Below are positions 1 to 6,261 of a stretch of DNA of 14,789 nt, in pieces (position 1 is the stretch's first letter; the number at the start of each line of letters is the position of its first letter). Source of the DNA: JBOFDK01 sp051656485 (GTDB lineage Bacteria > Bacillota > Clostridia > Lachnospirales > Cellulosilyticaceae); assembly GCA_051656485.1 (NCBI GenBank), contig JBOGBZ010000116.1, positions 1 through 14,789 of the forward strand. The letters run 5' to 3'. Position numbers and translations under genes: made by a program. The notes under the pieces were generated by a model. It did no database searches, had not been told where the DNA came from, and saw nothing but the letters and a program-made list of their open reading frames with translations.

Positions 1-55
1 TATATTATAATGAATTATGATCTATTTTGTCCCCACACTCCACCCCTAACTAAAA

Positions 56-97
56 AATCAAGACTTACAGGTTTTTTAATGCCTGTAAGCCTTGATT
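56..97 (-). terminator. Rho-independent terminator, probably the original rlmD terminator
   Basis: Positions 56-71 and 82-97 are inverted repeats of 16 bases with one mismatch, around a 10-base loop. On the minus strand the stem is followed by a run of six T (rc of 52-57). It starts 9 bases after the minus-strand stop codon at 107-109, the usual place for an intrinsic terminator. The only coding tail in front of it is the orphan RlmD-like fragment, so I infer that this is the native rlmD terminator, displaced by integration of the element. Confidence 0.75.
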
Positions 98-106
98 TTA
101 CGTTCA

Positions 107-133
107 TTATTTTACTAATTTCACAACCGTTTC
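107..133 (-). pseudogene. rlmD: Displaced native 3' end of rlmD
   Basis: On the minus strand this reads Glu-Thr-Val-Val-Lys-Leu-Val-Lys-stop. The frame just upstream reads His-Thr-Thr-His-Cys. The block HTTHCETVVKLVK matches the conserved C-terminal end of RlmD/TrmA-family uracil methyltransferases and lines up with HTTHVECCVSLIRA, the end of the complete RlmD at 8,389-9,750. Further upstream the frame soon meets a stop (TGA) and no longer resembles RlmD. I read it as the original last codons of rlmD, cut off by integration of the element at about 132. The homology is short, so the call rests on the whole picture: orientation, terminator position, and a recombinase abutting the truncated partner. 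Confidence 0.65.
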
Positions 134-152
134 GCAATGTGTGGTATGTTGG
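112..152. other. Left attachment junction of the integrated element (candidate)
   Basis: The proposed crossover dinucleotide is at 132-133 (GA on the minus strand). To its left lies the native rlmD tail, to its right element DNA. Joining the element side of this junction to the element side of the right junction (core 8,417-8,418) gives a hypothetical attP whose arms share a TGTGTG block at the same distance from the GA, as expected for an imperfectly symmetrical serine-integrase site. The exact core is an inference: the shared CA of the preceding His codon cannot be excluded. Confidence 0.5.
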
Positions 153-198
153 TGGTCGTAAATCATATTCTTGAAGTTGCTCTGTTTACCTCATAGAA

Positions 199-231
199 GC
201 CTTAAACATTTACGGGTGTTTAAGGTTTTTT
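199..231 (+). terminator. Plus-strand intrinsic terminator just inside the left end of the element
   Basis: CCTTAAACA (200-208) and TGTTTAAGG (217-225) form a perfect 9-bp stem around an 8-base loop, followed by TTTTTT at 226-231. It points rightward, yet no plus-strand gene precedes it in the integrated state. In an excised circle, the recombinase 3' end would join this sequence, so it may be the terminator of the recombinase transcript. It also lies just past the convergent nuclease gene that ends at 246. Confidence 0.7.
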
Positions 232-245
232 ATTCTCATCAAATA

Positions 246-1184
246 CTATCCTCTATTTTGGGCTGTTCTCAATGTTTCTATTTCTTCAGTAGTTAAACCT
301 GTAAATTCTATAATTTCTTCTATACTTACACCTTTTTCAAGCATTCTTTTTGCAATTTTAATTTGCCCTTTAAATTCACCCTCTAATAGTGCATGTTCCT
401 TTTCTTCTTGCATTGTCCTTGTAATATTCGCTGTCATAAGGTCTACCTCCTCTTTATTAGCATGGAATAATTTGATTACTTCTTCTCTGATTGGATTTTC
501 TACTGTATGATCAATCCAGTCAATTAATTTCAATTTATGTTCCGCTGGCATTTGCTGAAACTCTTTGACCACATTTGCTGCCCGTCTGACGAATTCTTTA
601 GCATCTACTTTTTGATCTAATAAGAAGATGGCTGATACAACATTTTCAATCGCCATCAAATCTTCTTCTTTAAATTTATTGACATTAATCAAGATATATT
701 CAAAGTCAATCACATGATTACCAAACAAATCCGCTCTGTGAATTTTCTCTTTGAAAGATTTTTCTACAGTCCATTTCGCTTCTCCGTTATATAAAATAAT
801 TGGAACAACGGCTGGTAATTTAAAGTCTTTCCTTTTCACTTCTTCCTTAGTATGTTTCTTCAGATATTTTCTCCAAATCTCTGATGTATAGGTGAACAAC
901 CTGATTGGCATACTGTAATCTACAGTTGATTGAAGTTCTAAGAGAATATAAAAGATTACTTCTTGTCCGTCGATGGTTGCAGTATAAACCACATCTGCTT
1001 CCATCTCTTCATAATCTCGTATGACGTAATAGCTTTTATCTTGGACAAGGCCTTCTGCTGTTAATTGATAAGCCCATTCTTCTTTGACAAAGCTTTGAAG
1101 CATTTCCAAGAAGATTTGACTATTTTCAAAAAAACTTTTATAGGTCTTATCATGTATGTTATTTAGATCTTTTTTCATCTCCAT
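246..1184 (-). CDS. Rpn-family PD-(D/E)XK nuclease (transposase_31/YhgA-like)
   Basis: A 312-residue protein of the Rpn family, PD-(D/E)XK DNA endonucleases known to promote RecA-independent recombination. The N-terminus has the typical HDKTYKSFF segment, followed by EADVVY (acidic active-site residue) and LLELQS, where the family has E-x-Q in place of E-x-K. A PIILYNG strand follows. The C-terminal region after about residue 230 is charged and helical, with the ML-KG-S-EEI-E-TGL-EEI ending common in these proteins. I chose the ATG at 1,184 because AGAGGA lies just upstream (1,191-1,196) and the likely promoter at 1,218-1,246 would leave the ATG at 1,208 almost leaderless. The gene is alone, facing the left end of the element. 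Its role is unknown; nuclease activity in mobility or defence is only inference. Confidence 0.85.
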   Translation of the reverse strand: MEMKKDLNNIHDKTYKSFFENSQIFLEMLQSFVKEEWAYQLTAEGLVQDKSYYVIRDYEEMEADVVYTATIDGQEVIFYILLELQSTVDYSMPIRLFTYTSEIWRKYLKKHTKEEVKRKDFKLPAVVPIILYNGEAKWTVEKSFKEKIHRADLFGNHVIDFEYILINVNKFKEEDLMAIENVVSAIFLLDQKVDAKEFVRRAANVVKEFQQMPAEHKLKLIDWIDHTVENPIREEVIKLFHANKEEVDLMTANITRTMQEEKEHALLEGEFKGQIKIAKRMLEKGVSIEEIIEFTGLTTEEIETLRTAQNRG

Positions 1185-1217
1185 TTTTTGTCCTCTGTTT
1201 TCTTTCATCTTATTTTT

Positions 1218-1246
1218 ATTATATGCTATTCAGGATTTGCAAGCAA
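1218..1246 (-). promoter_or_regulatory. Promoter of the Rpn-family gene
   Basis: On the minus strand TTGCTT (1,241-1,246) is followed after 17 bases by a perfect TATAAT (1,218-1,223). Transcription would start near 1,211 and cover the AGAGGA ribosome binding site and the ATG at 1,184. Confidence 0.65.
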
Positions 1247-1356
1247 CGTCTTCTATTAAAACTTCTTTGCTCTCTATTTTCATTCTGAAGATATTATAAA
1301 AACTTTTTCCTTAAAAGCAAGTGTTTTTAAATAGTATGATGACATTTTGTTGTAGA

Positions 1357-2316
1357 TTACCTTAAAGGATTCCTTATTCGCCCTGGCATACCTGCATTAA
1401 TTGGAATAAGGATAGGGTTAATTTCTAAGTCGTTAAGGAGATTTAATATCTTCTTAATCTTATAATGAGAGTAGTCCTTCCTAACACCTTCTAAACTACT
1501 CTTAGATACCCTAATCAAAAATGCTTCTATTTCTTTCTTATCCTTCTCTTTTACCAGCTTCTGTTCCATGATTTTTCTGGCTTCTCTTAGATTGTAGTAG
1601 TCATCTTTGCCGAAAATACTATACAAATAGTGTTGCATATACTCTTCATACGTTTTCTCATTCATATAGAATTGTAACGTCTTAGGAATACCTTTTTTCT
1701 TCTTGTAATTAAGATGTTTGTTATTAAGCCTCAGTTCAAATCGTAAGATGTCTTTTTCATAGTCTTCTGGAGCCTCAGACTTGGCCTCTCTCTCTTTTTC
1801 TTTATCATACACGGTGACAGTTACACTTTTACTGCTGAAATATACTGTAGACTTAAACGGTTCTGTAGTGGTCACACCTGAAGATTTGTTTATCTTCTTG
1901 CGATTACACATTTTAAGAAATCGGTATTTAGTGAATAGCTTGTTGTAAAGCTTGAACATAAATTCTCGTTCTGTTTTGTTCTTAATTGCTATATCTAATC
2001 GATAGTCTATACGCGTCAAATTGAATAAGCATTCAGTGGGCAATTGTAGGTCATCTGTAATAGCGTCAATGACCTTCTGGATATAGATACAATCAGTTGC
2101 TCTAATATCTGCCGTCCCTAATAATTTGACTGCATCTATAAACAGGGATATGAAGTAGGTATGATTCAAGTTTGATGAAAAGAAGTTGATAACTACACCT
2201 TCGTAATTCACTTCTACTTGCTTTGTAATCTCTTTTATGTCTAATTTATAGGCTTCTTCTATCGTCTTTACTTGGTCTAATGTAAGCGCTGTATACAGTT
2301 GTATCGTGTGTATCAT
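1357..2316 (-). CDS. Replication initiation protein, phage/plasmid gene II/X-like
   Basis: A 319-residue basic protein resembling the gene II/X family of replication initiators in filamentous phages and Firmicutes plasmids. Supporting features are the opening MIHTIQLY, the central LTRIDYRLDIAI strand, ILRFELRLNNKHLNY, and a C-terminal LLNDLEINPILIP segment like the gene X helix-plus-proline ending. Such proteins start rolling-circle replication by nicking one strand. I cannot pick out the catalytic tyrosine with certainty among many Tyr. The start is set by AAAGGAAGGA just upstream of the ATG. It is transcribed away from the plus-strand gene row, across a 335-base gap that could hold its origin. 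Its presence suggests that the excised element can replicate or transfer as single-stranded DNA. No Zot-like or coat protein is present, so this is not a complete inovirus. Confidence 0.7.
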   Translation of the reverse strand: MIHTIQLYTALTLDQVKTIEEAYKLDIKEITKQVEVNYEGVVINFFSSNLNHTYFISLFIDAVKLLGTADIRATDCIYIQKVIDAITDDLQLPTECLFNLTRIDYRLDIAIKNKTEREFMFKLYNKLFTKYRFLKMCNRKKINKSSGVTTTEPFKSTVYFSSKSVTVTVYDKEKEREAKSEAPEDYEKDILRFELRLNNKHLNYKKKKGIPKTLQFYMNEKTYEEYMQHYLYSIFGKDDYYNLREARKIMEQKLVKEKDKKEIEAFLIRVSKSSLEGVRKDYSHYKIKKILNLLNDLEINPILIPINAGMPGRIRNPLR

Positions 2317-2457
2317 TATTTCCTTCCTTTCTTCTCTCGTGATTTGTTCAATCCCTTATAAACATTGAGATGACGCTTGTTTTCGATGGACTTTTTTTGC
2401 ACAAGTTGCTTATATTTTTTTTCACTTATTGCGCTGCTTTGTTGTGTGTGTAATGAA

Positions 2458-2485
2458 ATAATACTTTTTATCTTGAAAATAACAA
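2458..2485 (-). promoter_or_regulatory. Candidate promoter of the replication gene
   Basis: On the minus strand TTGTTA (2,480-2,485) is followed after 16 bases by TATTAT (2,458-2,463). The leader to the ATG at 2,316 would be about 135 bases, long enough to hold a regulatory structure, although I see no strong hairpin in it. Confidence 0.4.
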
Positions 2486-2592
2486 CTTATTTTTGTTTGA
2501 CCTGATTTAAGGACAAAAAATAGGCCTTTAGGCCTGGTCAATGAGGTATTGCTATTTTATAGAAATATTTTGGGGACTCGAACATTCTTTTT

Positions 2593-2621
2593 TTATTTTT
2601 AATAGGCCTTTTATCTATAAT
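2593..2621 (+). promoter_or_regulatory. Candidate promoter of the four-gene plus-strand row
   Basis: TATAAT lies at 2,616-2,621, just after the second AATAGGCCT copy. The -35 position (about 2,593-2,598) has only the weak TTATTT. The start would fall near 2,628, giving a short leader that contains AAAGGAGG before the ATG at 2,652. Confidence 0.45.
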
Positions 2622-2651
2622 ACCTATATAACAATTAAAGGAGGCGATACC

Positions 2652-2945
2652 ATGTATGCTACTATGAATAATAAAACAATTTGCTTAGCTGAATATACTG
2701 CAGCTTATAATTATTTAACAGTTCAAGAATGCTGTAATGAGTTAGCAAGGGCATTCTTTAAAATAATTTTCAAAACACAAGAATATGTATTTTTTACCAT
2801 TGATGAAGTCATGGACTACTTGCTTGAACTTTCACTTATCCTGGATAAATCATTAGATAAAGAGGCTATGATCTTAGATGATATACAAGAAATTTTAACT
2901 TTTGTCATCGAAAGTTGTTGGAAGGGGGATTTCCATGCAATCTAA
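2652..2945 (+). CDS. Small helical protein of unknown function
   Basis: A 97-residue, mostly helical, acidic protein that I do not recognise. The N-terminal half has the AYNYLTVQECCNELARAFF segment and the C-terminal half is rich in Leu, Ile, Asp and Glu, suggesting a small helical bundle with no membrane segment. The start is chosen for AAAGGAGGCGATACC directly before the ATG; the upstream in-frame ATG at 2,541 has no such site. Its 3' end overlaps the next gene by 11 bases, so the two are likely translated together. It is first in a row leading into two four-helix-bundle paralogues, and may be a partner of those proteins, but the sequence alone does not show this. Confidence 0.75.
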   Translation: MYATMNNKTICLAEYTAAYNYLTVQECCNELARAFFKIIFKTQEYVFFTIDEVMDYLLELSLILDKSLDKEAMILDDIQEILTFVIESCWKGDFHAI

Positions 2946-3297
2946 AGCTAAAATAGTCGTTTATGACTACACCAAAAATGAACTCTTTAATACTTCGTTT
3001 CAGCTTTCAGTGTTTATCTACAATCAATATCATAATAAACTTAGCCCTCAAGCATTCAATACATTAACCTATACTGCTTGCAAGATACATACCAATTTGA
3101 TTCATGCCTTTTGTTCCCATTCTAAAAAGGCGAAAAACCATTACTACAGAACTGCTCGTTATACAAGCCAAGCGCTTTATAATCTACTTGAAGCTATTGA
3201 ACCTATCTGTATCACTATTGAAAACTTATTTAATGTGATGGAACCACATTTTATCCGTATTTGTGGTTCACATTTCGCTACAAAGGAGGCTAACTAA
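2935..3297 (+). CDS. Hypothetical protein, possibly a divergent four-helix-bundle (S23-like) protein
   Basis: A 120-residue protein starting at the ATG at 2,935, which follows GGAAGGGGGA inside the end of the previous gene. The next gene starts on the base after its stop codon. I do not recognise it by direct similarity. Its pattern can be laid over the two downstream four-helix proteins: SFQLSVFIYNQY against SFDVSVKIYELT, TACKIHTNLIHAF against SSSVFANISEGM, then a basic stretch and a long helix ending in an NL..AIEPI region. The match is weak and conserved residues of the family are missing, so this is an inferred relation. It is richer in His, Tyr and Cys than its neighbours. A domain search with a profile of the S23/Avd family would settle it. 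Confidence 0.6.
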   Translation: MQSKAKIVVYDYTKNELFNTSFQLSVFIYNQYHNKLSPQAFNTLTYTACKIHTNLIHAFCSHSKKAKNHYYRTARYTSQALYNLLEAIEPICITIENLFNVMEPHFIRICGSHFATKEAN

Positions 3298-3798
3298 ATG
3301 AAAAAGATAAATGTTCCTGATGTATCAAAACTTCTTGTTTACCAACGTAGCTTTGATGTATCTGTCAAAATTTACGAACTTACCAAAAATATAAAGCTTC
3401 ACTCTATAAAAGACCAAGTCATACGTTCCTCTTCGTCTGTTTTCGCCAATATTTCAGAAGGGATGATGTTCAAAAATGCTTATCCAAGCAAGACAAATTC
3501 TTTTCTTATTAGCTCTTTAGGATCAATAAACGAGACTAAAACATGGATGATGTATCTAAAAGCAACTCAACTTCTTGATGCCTCTGATTGCGATGGTATT
3601 ATCCAAGAATGTGGTGAAATATCCCTTATGCTATGTAGTATGATTAATAAAATTTTTGCTGAAATAGAAGCTGCTAAGCCTTCTAAAGTTTCTACTAAAT
3701 CTACTGTCACCACTGAACCAGAAGAAACTGATTCTGAACCACTTGAAGATGATACCCTCTATATCTCTCTTGGTGACCCAAACCCGTTTACCCCTTAA
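3298..3798 (+). CDS. Four-helix-bundle protein (S23/IVP family, Avd-like) with acidic tail
   Basis: A 166-residue protein. Residues 1-127 fit the four-helix-bundle family first described for proteins encoded in intervening sequences of 23S rRNA genes, which also includes Avd of diversity-generating retroelements. Diagnostic parts are LLVYQRSFDVSVKIYELT, the DQVIRSSSSVFANISEG segment (the family has RRAAVSIPSNIAEG here), and a long SLGSINETKTWM helix. Members usually have a basic pentameric core that binds nucleic acid. The last 40 residues are a low-complexity Ser/Thr/Glu/Asp tail absent from the paralogue at 3,930. The gene has GGAGG just before its ATG and abuts the previous stop. No reverse transcriptase or template repeat is nearby, so a retroelement role is not supported. 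Confidence 0.85.
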   Translation: MKKINVPDVSKLLVYQRSFDVSVKIYELTKNIKLHSIKDQVIRSSSSVFANISEGMMFKNAYPSKTNSFLISSLGSINETKTWMMYLKATQLLDASDCDGIIQECGEISLMLCSMINKIFAEIEAAKPSKVSTKSTVTTEPEETDSEPLEDDTLYISLGDPNPFTP

Positions 3799-3827
3799 AA
3801 TTTCATGAGGCATAGGACATTTTTTTG

Positions 3828-3856
3828 TTATATGCTTCTCTTTTTTTGCTTATAAT
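3828..3856 (+). promoter_or_regulatory. Possible promoter of the second four-helix gene
   Basis: TATAAT at 3,851-3,856 lies in the 131-base gap before the gene at 3,930. The -35 position has only TTATAT at 3,828-3,833 with 17-base spacing, and a T-rich track precedes it. The gap suggests that the second paralogue can be expressed apart from the first. Confidence 0.4.
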
Positions 3857-3929
3857 GCTGTATCTAAAAAATGAGGTGGGTTTATAAATTAAAAAAGATA
3901 GATAGAGAGAATCAAAAAGGAGTCTCTTT

Positions 3930-4322
3930 ATGAGAGTAATCAACGTCACTGATGTTACTAAACTTCAAGTGTATCAACGTAGTTTTGACTTATCTGTCAA
4001 GATTTTTGAGTATACCCAAAGCTTTGCTATTCCGTCTCTTGTGGATCAAATTGTAAGGTCTTCAAGTTCTGTGTTTGCGAATATTTCTGAGGGTATGATG
4101 TTTAAAAATGTGTATCCTGTAAAGACTAATAGTTTTCTCAGCATCGCCTTAGGCTCTTGTGGTGAAACGAAAACATGGCTTATGTACATCAAAGCCATTC
4201 ATCTATTGGATGATGCTGTGTGCGATGAAATGATTCAAGAAGCTACTGAAATCAGTCTCATGCTGTGTAGTCTTATCAATAAAATCTATGCCGATCATGC
4301 AGCTAAAGGTGGGAGCAGTTGA
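3930..4322 (+). CDS. Four-helix-bundle protein (S23/IVP family, Avd-like), paralogue
   Basis: A 130-residue paralogue of the protein at 3,298-3,798. Long blocks are the same, including VYQRSFD, RSSSSVFANISEGMMFKN and KTNSFL, and the QE..EISLMLCS.INKI helix near the end. It lacks the acidic C-terminal tail, so it is close to the family's usual length. AAAAAGGAG precedes the ATG at a normal distance. The strong protein conservation with many silent base changes points to an old tandem duplication kept under selection, not a recent copy. Two related subunits next to each other may form a mixed oligomer. The gene ends just before a bidirectional terminator, closing the plus-strand row that began at 2,652. 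Confidence 0.85.
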   Translation: MRVINVTDVTKLQVYQRSFDLSVKIFEYTQSFAIPSLVDQIVRSSSSVFANISEGMMFKNVYPVKTNSFLSIALGSCGETKTWLMYIKAIHLLDDAVCDEMIQEATEISLMLCSLINKIYADHAAKGGSS

Positions 4323-4369
4323 TAGCCTGTCGGCTATGTGTGAATGGTTAAAGTTTAAGAATGCTAAAA

Positions 4370-4413
4370 GGAGCTATAAGATTAGAAATTCTAATCCTAT
4401 AGCCCCTTTTTTT
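4370..4413 (+). terminator. Strong, probably bidirectional intrinsic terminator
   Basis: Positions 4,370-4,387 and 4,389-4,406 form an 18-bp stem with two mismatches and an almost closed loop, followed by seven T at 4,407-4,413. Four A precede it (4,366-4,369), so it may also stop the convergent minus-strand transcript from the secreted-protein gene that ends at 4,501. A smaller hairpin, ATAGCC-TGTC-GGCTAT (4,322-4,337), lies between the stop codon and this terminator. Confidence 0.85.
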
Positions 4414-4456
4414 GCGTTTATCTCTTTGTTTTCTTTAACTTAATCTTTATTACATA

Positions 4457-4491
4457 ACGCTCTAAAATCTTTGATTTTAGATGTGAAGCGT
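4457..4491. repeat. Hairpin just downstream of the secreted-protein gene
   Basis: CTAAAATC (4,462-4,469) and GATTTTAG (4,473-4,480) form a perfect 8-bp stem with a TTT loop. ACGCT (4,457-4,461) and AGCGT (4,487-4,491) could extend it with a bulge. No T-run follows on either strand, so I do not call it a terminator; it could be a 3' structure of the minus-strand transcript. Confidence 0.4.
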
Positions 4492-4500
4492 AGCGTAACA

Positions 4501-5556
4501 TTAATTCATAAATCTAACGATGAATCCCCAACCGGTTCTGTCAACGAATTTAACTTTTGTTTTACCAAAAGTCATTTCTTTGCCAAAAGGAGGATTTGTG
4601 TAAGTATTTACACATTTGTCGATATAAGCAATGATTGCTTTACCGTCTTCCCCCCCTGATTGAGAATAAAAACGAATGGCCTCCATAGTGATGTTCTGTT
4701 TGGCAATTTGCATCTCAGTTGGATTAGTATTAGATTTAGTAATCCATCCACGAATATCAATATCTCTAAGAGATGTATTTTCGCGGTTAGGATAAATACT
4801 AACGAATCCATTTGCTGCACCTTTAGCAGTATCTTTTAAAGATTCAGCATCTCCAATAGCAAGATCGCCATTTTTAGCAAAGCCAACACCTGCACCGCCA
4901 AGAAGTTTATTTAAGTAGTATCTTTCTTCGTCCCAAGTAGAACCTGGAGTGCGAAGTGTAGTATTCCACTCATTTAAACCTAATTCATCTTTAGTCATTC
5001 CAATAACATGTTTATTCTCTTCAGTAGTCATACCTTGACCTGGAATAGGTTTGTAAGTTGGAACATCGCCAGGACGGTAATCAGCGCCACCTTCTGGTGT
5101 AGTTGGAGCTTTATCGCCGTAAATCATTACGCAGTTAACACCAGCAATGTACTTATACTTAACTTCGTAGCCGAGAGCCTCAGATACAAAACGAATAGGC
5201 ACATAAGTACGCCCGTCCTTTAAGAATGGAACAGTGTCCATTTTGGCTTCGCCATCAAGAGTTTTAATGTTAGGATCGTTAAGTTTTAAGATGATTTGGC
5301 CATCATTTATATTAGCTTGTTGAAGCTTTGGATCCCATGTCATTTCATTATTCATCGTCTCAATAACAAAACGTAATGGAATTTGAATACGTCCATCATT
5401 GTCCATAAAAGCTTCTCCCATATCACTTGGGATTTGTTGTTTAACATCATTAATGTATACATCTGCTGGACCCGGTGCTGCAAGAACTGTTCCTACCATA
5501 CCCAATAGTGCAATGATCAATATAAGTCCTGTTATCATTTTTTTACTTTTGTTCAT
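4501..5556 (-). CDS. Secreted protein with copper amine oxidase N-like domain
   Basis: A 351-residue exported protein. Residues 1-27 are a signal peptide: a basic start (MNKSKK), a hydrophobic core and an Ala-Ala cleavage region. Residues about 33-146 form the copper amine oxidase N-like domain, here with two related halves, IQIPLRFVIETMNNEMTWD and TYVPIRFVSEALGYEVKY, which typically bind the cell surface or carbohydrate in Clostridia and do not bring amine oxidase activity. A Pro/Gly-rich linker (150-175) leads to a C-terminal domain of about 170 residues that I do not recognise. The ATG at 5,556 is chosen because GGGAGG precedes it, the signal peptide begins there, and the promoter at 5,606-5,634 would start transcription after the upstream ATG at 5,607. 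It is cargo of the element, with a likely role at the cell surface. Confidence 0.85.
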   Translation of the reverse strand: MNKSKKMITGLILIIALLGMVGTVLAAPGPADVYINDVKQQIPSDMGEAFMDNDGRIQIPLRFVIETMNNEMTWDPKLQQANINDGQIILKLNDPNIKTLDGEAKMDTVPFLKDGRTYVPIRFVSEALGYEVKYKYIAGVNCVMIYGDKAPTTPEGGADYRPGDVPTYKPIPGQGMTTEENKHVIGMTKDELGLNEWNTTLRTPGSTWDEERYYLNKLLGGAGVGFAKNGDLAIGDAESLKDTAKGAANGFVSIYPNRENTSLRDIDIRGWITKSNTNPTEMQIAKQNITMEAIRFYSQSGGEDGKAIIAYIDKCVNTYTNPPFGKEMTFGKTKVKFVDRTGWGFIVRFMN

Positions 5557-5605
5557 AAATAATCCTCCCTTTTTCCGATTTTCCCTTTTTTCATAAATCT
5601 CTATC

Positions 5606-5634
5606 ATTATCTCAAAATTCCCTCATATTTTCAA
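5606..5634 (-). promoter_or_regulatory. Promoter of the secreted-protein gene
   Basis: On the minus strand TTGAAA (5,629-5,634) is followed after 17 bases by GATAAT (5,606-5,611). It is back-to-back with the plus-strand promoter at 5,669-5,696, so one control region serves both divergent genes. Confidence 0.7.
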
Positions 5635-5668
5635 TCTTTTTATACCCCTTCACCCTTCAATCTCCCCC

Positions 5669-5696
5669 TTGAAACATATCCAAATATAAATATAGT
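5669..5696 (+). promoter_or_regulatory. Promoter of the LGL/GVD-repeat gene
   Basis: TTGAAA (5,669-5,674) is followed after 16 bases by TATAGT (5,691-5,696). AAAGGAG at 5,718-5,724 then serves the ATG at 5,735. Confidence 0.6.
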
Positions 5697-5734
5697 ATGT
5701 ATATCTTTATTTCATCCAAAAGGAGTTTAATGCA

Positions 5735-6238
5735 ATGAATCATTTAAGTTATTCAGAAAAAGAAAGTTTATCAATGTTTTATTTGTTGTTTGGTTATGAT
5801 GTATCTGTATTTTTAGATGCGGAACTTAAATATGTTTTACCTTTTACAATTGCAATCAATCTAACTGATCAACCGATTTCTATGGATGATTCATTCTATA
5901 CCTATCCTATCATCCCGACATTTGAAATCAACTATAAGCTTTTGAGCTATTTGGAGGCTTATTATCAAGCACTTGAACTTAGGTTAGGGCTTGCATCCGG
6001 TGTTGATATTCATCATTATTGGAGTCCTTATTCTCATTCTGCTAATGAAATGAAACAAGTTCGCTTAGGCCTTGAAGCCAATCTTCCTGTGCATTTATAT
6101 AACTATCCTGCCCTCTATAATGCTGGGCAGATGGAACAGATTCGACTTGGCTTGTTGGCTGGTGTAGATACGTCTATTTACGATAAGCCTGAACGCTATA
6201 CTGCCGAAGAAATGCGGGCTATACGCCTTAGTTTATAA
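5735..6238 (+). CDS. Protein with three 27-residue LGL/GVD repeats
   Basis: A 167-residue protein. Residues 1-81 are unlike anything I can name, with many Tyr and Phe. Residues 82-108, 109-135 and 136-162 are three tandem 27-residue units of the form (L/V/I)RLGL.(A/S)G(V/L)D...Y..P.....EM.., ending in a partial fourth (IRLSL). Proteins with this repeat occur in gut Clostridia, often on accessory DNA, but their function is not known to me; the regular amphipathic spacing suggests a stacked helical solenoid for protein binding. There is no signal peptide or membrane segment. It is divergent from the secreted-protein gene, with a shared control region, and is followed by a 510-base non-coding region. 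Confidence 0.8.
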   Translation: MNHLSYSEKESLSMFYLLFGYDVSVFLDAELKYVLPFTIAINLTDQPISMDDSFYTYPIIPTFEINYKLLSYLEAYYQALELRLGLASGVDIHHYWSPYSHSANEMKQVRLGLEANLPVHLYNYPALYNAGQMEQIRLGLLAGVDTSIYDKPERYTAEEMRAIRLSL

Positions 6239-6261
6239 AAGTTCTATATTTCCTTCATACA

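Larger units (their letters stand above)
2317..2651. other. Divergent intergenic control region, candidate origin
   Basis: This 335-base, AT-rich gap separates the replication gene (minus) from the four-gene row (plus). It contains a candidate promoter for each direction, a small hairpin (AGGCC, four-base loop, GGCCT) near 2,522-2,535, two copies of AATAGGCCT (2,519-2,527 and 2,601-2,609), and TTTTGGGGACTCGAAC at about 2,569-2,584, which recalls the GTGGACTC segment at the nick site of filamentous phage origins. That resemblance is only a few bases long. The open frame starting at 2,541 runs into the next gene without its own ribosome binding site, so I do not take this stretch as coding. Confidence 0.4.

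Noticed and set aside
137..195. Plus-strand short frame just before the 199-231 terminator
   Set aside because: It would give only about 19 residues, has no ribosome binding site, and the opposite strand carries the recognisable RlmD tail.
1357..2316. Complete filamentous prophage suggested by the gene II/X-like protein
   Set aside because: No Zot-like assembly ATPase, no small coat proteins and no row of short membrane proteins.
2541..2651. Upstream extension of the 97-residue gene to an ATG at 2,541
   Set aside because: No ribosome binding site at 2,541, and the best promoter and AAAGGAGG lie further downstream; the ATG at 2,652 explains both.
2902..2934. Upstream start (ATG at 2,902) for the second small gene
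   Set aside because: It lies deep in the previous gene without a ribosome binding site, while GGAAGGGGGA directly precedes the ATG at 2,935.
3298..4322. Diversity-generating retroelement suggested by the Avd-like proteins
   Set aside because: No reverse transcriptase, no template/variable repeat pair and no target protein with a C-type lectin fold is visible.
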